NCBI RefSeq assembly: GCF_014898055.3
Contig: NW_023600993.1
Location: 19,682,850 to 19,746,849, forward strand
Length of the DNA: 64,000 bases
Direction of reading: 5' to 3'
Source of the DNA: Talpa occidentalis
Lineage: Eukaryota > Chordata > Mammalia > Eulipotyphla > Talpidae
Positions 57,490 through 64,000 of this stretch are shown one piece after another. Each line of letters starts with the position of its first letter. Position 1 is the stretch's first letter. A model generated the notes under the pieces. The model saw only the letters and a program-made list of their open reading frames with translations, made no database searches and had not been told where the DNA came from. A program made the translations under genes and the position numbers.

Positions 57490-60400
57490 ATGGCAAATAC
57501 AGATGTTAACATATCAATATTAACTCTAAATGTAAATGGACTAAACTCTTCAATAAAAAGACACAGAGTTGCAGCCTGGATTAAGAAACAAAACCCAACC
57601 TTTTGCTGTCTCCAGGAAACACATTTAGCTACAAAAGATAAAAATAGGCTCAAAGTCAAAGGATGGAAAACAATCCTACAAGCAAATGGGCCAAAAAAGA
57701 AAGCAGGAACAGCTATACTTATATCAGATAAAACAGATTTCAAACTCAAAAAAAAAAAGAGACCCCAATGGTCACTACATTATGATCAAGGGGACAATAC
57801 TTCAAGAAGAAATAACACTCATTAACATATACTCACCAAACGAAGGAGCACCAAAATATATCAGACAACTGTTGTCCTCTCTGAAAACAGACATCAGAGA
57901 AAACACATACGTAGTGGGAGACTTCAACACACCACTATCAACAATGGATAGATCAACAAGACAAAAAATAAGTAAAGAAACTAAAGCTCTAAATAAGGAC
58001 CTAGAGCATTTGGGCTTAACAGACATCTATAGAACACTAAACCCAAAAAAAACGGAGTACACATTTTTCTCAAGCGCACACGGATCATTCTCCAGGATCG
58101 ATCACATACTGGGGCACAAGACAAACATCAACAGATACACCAAGATTGAAATCATACCAACCATCTTTTCTGACCACGAAGGCATCAAACTAGAAATAAA
58201 TCATAAAAAGAAGGCAAGGAACTATCCTACCTCATGGAGATTAAAAGCCACACTACTGGAAGACCACTGGACTAATGAGGAGATCAAAGAAGAAATTAAA
58301 AAATTCTTTGAATTGAATGACAAGGAGGACACCAATATCCTAAATGTATGGGATGCAGCAAAAGCAGTAATAAGAGGAAAATATATAGCAATAGAAGCTC
58401 ACATCAAAAAACAAGAAAGAACTCAAAGAAACAACCTAATCTCGAAGCTCAAAGATCTAGAAAAAGAACAACAAAAAAACCCAGAACCAGTAGAAGAAAA
58501 GAAATAATAAAAACCAAAGCAGAAATAAATGAAATTGAAACTAAAAAAACAATCCAAAAGATCAATGAAACCAAGAGCTGGTTCTTTGAAAAAATAAATA
58601 AAATAGACAAACCCCTAGCCAGGCTCACAAAGGAAAAAAGGGAGAAAGCACAAATACACAGAATCATAAATGAAAGAGGAGAAATCACAACGGACACAGC
58701 AGAAATCAAAAGAATAATCAGTAACTACTATGAACAGTTATATGGAAACAAGTTCAACAATCTAGAGGAGATGGACAAATTCCTACAACTCTACAATCAC
58801 CCAAAGCTAGATAAAGAAGAAATAGAACACCTAAACAGACCAATTACAAGCAGCGAAATTGAAATGGTAATTAAAAACCTCCCCAAAAACAAAAGCCCAG
58901 GACCTGATGGATTTACAAATGAATTCTACCAAACATTCAGAGACGAATTAGTGCCTATCCTTCACAAACTCTTCCAAAAAATTGAGAAGGAAGGGACAAT
59001 ACCAAACACGTTCTATGAAGCCAATATTACACTAATACCAAAACCGAATAAGGACAACACAAAAAAGGAAAACTATAGGCCAATCTCCCTAATGAACACT
59101 GATGCAAAAATCCTCAATAAAATTTTAGCTATCAGAATCCAACAATGTATCCATAAGATAATTCACCACGACCAAGTTGGATTCATTCCAGGGGCACAAG
59201 GATGGTTTAACATCCGAAAATCAATCAACGTTATCCAACACATCAACAAAAAGAAATATAAAAACCATATGATAATATCAATAGATGCTGAGAAAGCTTT
59301 CGACAAAGTGCAACACCCATTCATGATAAAAGCCCTTGAAATTCTTGGGATACAAGGAACATACCTCAACATCATAAAGGCCATCTACGACAAGCCAACA
59401 GCCAGTATCATTCTCAATGGTGAAAAGCTGAAAGCAATTCCATTAAGATCTGGAACAAGACAAGGATGTCCACTCTCACCACTGCTTTTCAATATAATAC
59501 TGGAAGTCCTAGCCAGAGCAATAAGACAAGAGAAAGACATCCAAGGAATCCAAATAGGAAAAGAAGAAGTCAAACTATCACTATTTGCAGATGATATGAT
59601 AATATACATAGAGAACCCCAAAATCTCCACAGAAAAACTAATTCAACTCATCAATCAATTCAGTAAAGTGGCAGGATACAAAATCAACACGCAAAAGTCA
59701 GTAGCCTTCCTATACACAAACAATAAATCTGAAGAAGAAGAAATCAAAAAAACCACCCCTTTTATTATCGAAACAAAAAAAATCAAATATTTGGGAATAA
59801 ATCTAACAAAAGAGGTAAAGGACCTATACAAAGAAAACTATAAAACACTGTTAAAAGAAATAGAAGAAGACACAAAGAAATGGAAAGACATCCCCTGCTC
59901 ATGGATTGGAAGAATAAACATTATTAAAATGGCCATCCTACCAAAAGCAATATACAGATTCAATGCTATTCCAATCAAAATCTCAATGGCATTCTTCAAA
60001 GAAATAGAACAATTATTGATGAAATTCATATGGAATCACAAAAAACCCCGAATAGCCAAAGCTCTACTGAAAAAAAAAGAAGGAAATGGAGGCATCACAC
60101 TCCCAGACTTCAAACTATACTACAAAGCCATAATCATCAAAACTGCATGGTATTGGCACAAGAACAGACATACAGACCAATGGAATCGAATAGAAAATCC
60201 AGAAATAAACCCACAGATTTATGGTCAACTAATCTTTGACAAAGGAGCAAAGACTATGCATTGGAGCAAAGAAAGTTTGTTCAATAAATGGTGCTGGGAA
60301 AACTGGGTCGCTACATGCAAAAGAATGAAGCTTGACCACTACCTCACACCATACACAAAAATCAACTCAAAATGGATTAAAGAACTAGACATAAGACCTG

Positions 60401-61314
60401 AAACCATAAAATACATAGAAGGAAATATAGGCGAAACACTACGGGATTTGCACATCAAAGACATCTTTACAGACACATCACCCAAAGCAGTGATAGTGAA
60501 GAGAAAGATAAACAGCTGGGACTACATCAAATTAAAGAGCTTCTGCACAGCAAAAGAGACAATAACAAAAACAAAGAGAAACCCCACCAACTGGGAGAAC
60601 ATTTTTGCACCCAACACTAATGATAAAGGACTGATCACAAAAATCTGCAAAGAGCTGATGAGACTCAGCAACAACAAAGAAAATAATCCAGTCAAAAAAT
60701 GGGCAGAAGAGCTAAAAAGAAACTTCTCTGAAGAGGAAATGAAAATGGCCAACAGACATATGAAAAAATGTTCAACATCACTTGTAATCAGGGAAATGCA
60801 AATCAAAACTACCATGAGATACCATCTCACACCAGTGAGAATGGCACATATTAAAAAAACTAGCAACAACAAATGTTGGCGAGGATGTGGAGAAAAAGGA
60901 ACTCTCCTGCACTGTTGGTGGGAGTGCAAACTGGTCCAACCACTATGGAGAGCTGTGTGGAGATTTCTGGACCTACTAAACATAGAGCTTCCATATGATC
61001 CAGCAATTCCACTCCTAGGTATTTACCCAAAGGACACAGAAACATCAATTCCAAAGAGCACCTGCACTCCTATGTTTATAGCAGCACTGTTTACAATAGC
61101 TAAGCTTTGGAAACAGCCCAAATGCCCAAAAATAGATGACTGGATCAAGAAGATGTGGTACATATATACCATGGAATATTACTCAGCATTCAAAAAAGAT
61201 AAACACATGCAATTTGCAGCAACATGGATGGCACTGGAAGGGATCATGCTCAGCGAAATAAGCCAAAAAGAAAAAGAAAAATACCGGATGGTCTCACTCA
61301 TAGCAGGAATCTAG
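57490..61314 (+). pseudogene. L1 ORF2 (endonuclease / reverse transcriptase), two frameshifts
   Basis: ORF2p nicks DNA and reverse transcribes L1 RNA. The frame starts at 57490 with the APE-type endonuclease (NVNGLNSS, QETHL). It shifts at the A-run near 57749-57760 into the frame that carries VGDFNTPLS and FSDHEG, then shifts again between about 58465 and 58498. From there a single frame is open to the stop at 61312-61314. It contains the RT motifs [30 protein letters not shown] and LFADDMI (FADD at 59584-59595). The Cys-rich CX3CX7HX4C motif is at 60874-60927. The RT and C-terminal parts look intact, and the breaks lie only in and just after the endonuclease region. Confidence 0.95.
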
Positions 61315-61512
61315 AAAACTTAAATAAGGGACCAGGAAAATGAATATAAGAAAGTGAAAATCAAAATCAACAAAAAAACTATGAACCAGAGACACTTTTT
61401 GGGGGTGGGGGGCGGGAGGGGAAGGATTGGGGTCAGAATGGGGCGTTTGCAATTGTATGGGGGAATATAAAAATAAAATTTAATATTTAAAAAAAAAAAA
61501 AAAAAAAAAAAA
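61315..61512 (+). other. L1 3' UTR, G-run, poly-A signal and tail
   Basis: A G-rich stretch at 61401-61421 has four closely spaced G-runs, able to form a G-quadruplex. AATAAA lies at 61472-61477, and the A-tail begins near 61488. The same G-run appears in the shorter copies at 13.6 kb (weaker) and 24.0 kb and, as C-runs, at 5.79 and 12.59 kb. Confidence 0.9.
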
Positions 61513-61526
61513 CAAAGAGAATAGCA

Positions 61527-62240
61527 AACTGCAATGACCTGGTCTTCTACTACCGCTTTTATGTTGTATTGTATGTAGTCAGTAAAATTACTGACCACAT
61601 AGAGTGTTGGCAATGGTGTGGAACATCTGGAACTCTCATACATTGCTGGTGAGAATGCAAAATTGGTCCAACCACTTTGGAATACAATTGGACAGTTTCT
61701 TAAGAAGTTAAATATACACTAGCATATATGAGCCAGTCATTCTTCTCTTAACCAAGAAAAGTGACACCATATGTCCATACAAAGACTTGTTTATGAATGT
61801 TTAGAGTAGCTTTATTTGCAACTACTGAAAACTGAAATGTCCATCAATAAGCATGTGGATAAACAAATGATAGTATATCAATACAATACAAAATACTCAA
61901 CCCCTTAGGGGTTTATCTAAAAGGATAAATTATTGATACATACAGCAACATGATTAATCTCAAAATAATTATACTGACTTTAAAAAGCCAGACAAGAGTA
62001 CATATACTGTATGAGTCCTTTTATATGCAATTATCTAAAATGTGAACAAAGCTACTTACTGATAGAAAGTGATAGATCAGTGGTTGCCTGAGGACAGAGT
62101 GGGGAGGGAAAATGATTACAGAAGAGCATAAGGAATCTTTGGGGGTTGTGGATCTGTTTATTATCTTGACCATGGTGATGGTTTCACAGGTAAATTCATA
62201 TATCAAAATTGATCACATTGCCTCCTCTAAACATATGCAG
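61527..62240 (+). mobile_element. Old L1 ORF2 end / 3' UTR, right part of the insertion target
   Basis: Diverged words 'ggaactctcatacattgctg', 'gtccaaccactttggaatac', 'gaaatgtccatcaataagca' and 'cagtggttgcctgaggacag', then 'ttgaccatggtgatggtttc', continue the old L1 seen left of 55151. Confidence 0.85.
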
Positions 62241-62975
62241 TTTGTTGTGTTTCAGTTAAAGCCATTAAAATATTATTATGATAAAATTTCCCCAGATTTA
62301 ATAATGATGAAATTGCCAGTATTCTTTTCCCCAGGGTTGGTAGTTTTCAAAACATGGGTTATAAATGACTATTTTATGCACTCACAAGGTCACGATTAAT
62401 ATAGTCCCTCCAGATTTTTTTATAAAAAGGATATCATTAAAGACTCTTGAGCCCTGAATTTGTGCACAGTTTATATTTGTGGATTTGCCATTGCATTGGG
62501 ATTAATGCTTTAAAGGTCTCATCGTTAAGGTTGTAAATCCCAGGTCCAGATGGCACAGTGTCTGGAGAGAGATTCAATTTCATCCTCATCTGGACAAATG
62601 CCTCTACTCAGAGGTGGTCTGTGACTTAAGGGAATGAAACACGCTCATCTGGAAGAAATTCACCCTGAAAAATGAATCTTACATTTATAAAACCAGTCAA
62701 ACAGTTAATTTATGGCAGATGTTTTACATGCTCGGTGTCACATGCCAGCACTGACCCCAGAGTAGCAGTGGTGGACAGGCCCCTGGGCTGGCTACAAGTG
62801 ACCTCCCCACTCTAGTTACTTCTGCTTTTCTATCTCTGGAATTTCCCTAGATGCTGGGACCAGGCACAGGGCAGAACTGGGAGGGATTAAATGCCCCAGT
62901 AGGCAACCCTCAATTAAAGAGGTTGAGAGTGGACAGAACATGCTACCTATCTACCTTCTGTATCTTTCAGCAGGG
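62241..62975. other. Non-coding stretch, nothing recognised
   Basis: No exon or repeat family is supported beyond the tail of the old L1. Confidence 0.4.
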
Positions 62976-63425
62976 CCTTCTTTTTTTTCCCCCCAATTGA
63001 GGCAATATTGGCTTAAAACACTGTGTATGACCAACGGGAGTAGGTTCACATGTCCTCAGATGTATGTCACCCCCCAACATCCACCTCCAAGACACCCACA
63101 GTCCTTTACCATAGACCACTGGGCTCCCTGCTCCTCTCTGGGCCCCACTCCCACCCTCGTTCCTCATCTAGCAGCCACATTTCTGGGAATTTTTTTCACT
63201 TTAGTTGTGTCAGTTCCTTTTTCTTTCTCTATATTTCACATATGAGTGAAATCATCCAGTATTTGTCTTTCTCCCTCTGGCTTATTTCACTTAGCAGCAT
63301 CCCCTCCAGTCCTGTCCATGTTGTCATAAATGGCAAGAAGTCCTCTTTTTTTGTTTTAGAGTTGAGTAGTATGTCATTGTGTATATATACCGCATCTTCT
63401 TCATCCACTACAGAGGGGCAATTCT
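62976..63425 (-). mobile_element. L1 3'-end remnant
   Basis: On the minus strand this reads as the end of an older Laurasiatherian L1. On the plus strand it starts with a T-run and 'aattgaggcaatattggctt', followed by C-rich 3' UTR. It then has 'catatgagtgaaatcatcca', 'ctccctctggcttatttcac' and 'cagtcctgtccatgttgtca'. The frames at 62940-63427 are L1-derived. Confidence 0.85.
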
Positions 63426-64000
63426 AAGACACATTCTATGTGATGCCTCAGAGCTACCAGCAAGACGGAATTCTAGAGCCCATAGTGATAAATAAATAAA
63501 TTATATACCCTGATTGCCTTTGATAACTTCTCCATTTCTGCCTTCCCAATTTCTCATTCTTGCTACCAGGAATTACCTCCCAAATAAAATAAATACATCT
63601 TACTCCTTATCTCAAATGCCAGTTCTCATCATAGTACATCAAAATCTGTACTTACAAACAGTAAACAAGTTCAACATCTAGATTATGGGTTAGTCTATAA
63701 AATAAATTGAACAAAGAGCTTTGGAAGTGGACTGGCATATTCTTTCAAATTCCTTATACCTGAAAGATATTTTGATGTTTTATTCCTTTAGCTTCTTAAT
63801 CCTTCACAAATAAAAATTTTGACTGTCTAGTCATAGATTTTCAAAAACAATTCAGCAAGAAGAATGAGGAATAAATACTTGTATTTAAAATCAGAACCAA
63901 TTGTATAAGAGAAACAAACACCAACCAAATAAGCCCCTTTGGGCTCTTTATCACTTGAAAATCAGTGACACAGCTACACTGAAAACATTACCTGCTTAAA
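63426..64000. other. Non-coding stretch, nothing recognised
   Basis: AT-rich sequence to the window end. No repeat or exon that I can name. Confidence 0.4.

Larger units (their letters stand above)
55152..61526 (+). mobile_element. Full-length young L1 with TSD
   Basis: The body is 55166-61512 (about 6.35 kb). A perfect 14-bp duplication, caaagagaatagca, lies at 55152-55165 and 61513-61526. All parts are present in order: a GC-rich 5' UTR, ORF1, a 100-bp spacer, ORF2 with endonuclease, reverse transcriptase and Cys-rich domains, a 3' UTR with a G-run, a poly-A signal and a tail of about 25 As. ORF1 carries one frameshift and ORF2 two, so this copy cannot supply its own proteins. It is the reference for the shorter L1 copies at 5.7, 12.5, 13.1 and 23.1 kb. 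Confidence 0.96.

Noticed and set aside
1..64000. CRISPR arrays, operons or bacterial mobile systems
   Set aside because: The repeat content, intronless retrocopy and sparse coding show mammalian nuclear DNA. The tandem arrays seen have no spacer structure.

Overview
The window is mammalian nuclear DNA. It is AT-rich, has no operons or dense coding, and is full of LINE-1 copies, tRNA-derived SINEs, MIR, MER5-type hAT elements and old LTR remnants. The commonest young repeat is a roughly 260-bp SINE. It has a tRNA-like head with A and B boxes, a body of its own, and a tail with AATAAA motifs followed by TCTTT. That is the layout of the 'T+' SINEs of Laurasiatheria. The young L1 and this SINE together suggest a bat, and my best guess is the horseshoe/leaf-nosed group, whose Rhin-type SINEs have this layout. 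The guess is from memory and not verified.

Layout. 1-15.5 kb: intergenic or intronic DNA with SINEs at 1.2, 7.6 and 11.5 kb, a 5'-truncated young L1 at 5.7 kb, and two separate young L1 insertions at 12.5 and 13.1 kb, the first of them 5'-inverted. 15.5-16.35 kb: a degenerate minisatellite whose two arms run in opposite directions. 16.4-23 kb: old L1 fragments on the minus strand, MER5/MIR pieces and a 45-bp-arm foldback at 22.6 kb. 23.1-24.1 kb: a young L1 3' end that itself carries a small polyadenylated retro-insert. 24.2-48 kb: mostly SINEs, MIR/MER5 and old LTR-like pieces. 48.76-49.73 kb: an intronless MRPS18C retrocopy with an intact 140-codon frame, fused to a SINE, the pair sharing one target-site duplication. 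55.17-61.51 kb: a full-length (about 6.35 kb) young L1 with 5' UTR, ORF1, ORF2, 3' UTR and poly-A, flanked by a 14-bp target-site duplication and inserted into an older L1. Its ORFs are broken by three frameshifts. 61.5-64 kb: the rest of the older L1 and another L1 3' end.

I find no multi-exon host gene that I can support. The only intact recognisable host protein frame is the MRPS18C retrocopy. Nearly all the structure comes from L1-driven target-primed reverse transcription: L1 copying itself, mobilising SINEs, and copying cellular mRNA. Target-site duplications could be read for most young insertions, and these fix their boundaries and orientation.

The most interesting observations are the MRPS18C-SINE chimera, the inverted minisatellite, the retro-insert nested in an L1, the long foldback at 22.6 kb, and two SINE lineages plus a tail variant. 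Repeat family names are from memory of consensus sequences and were not checked against a database.
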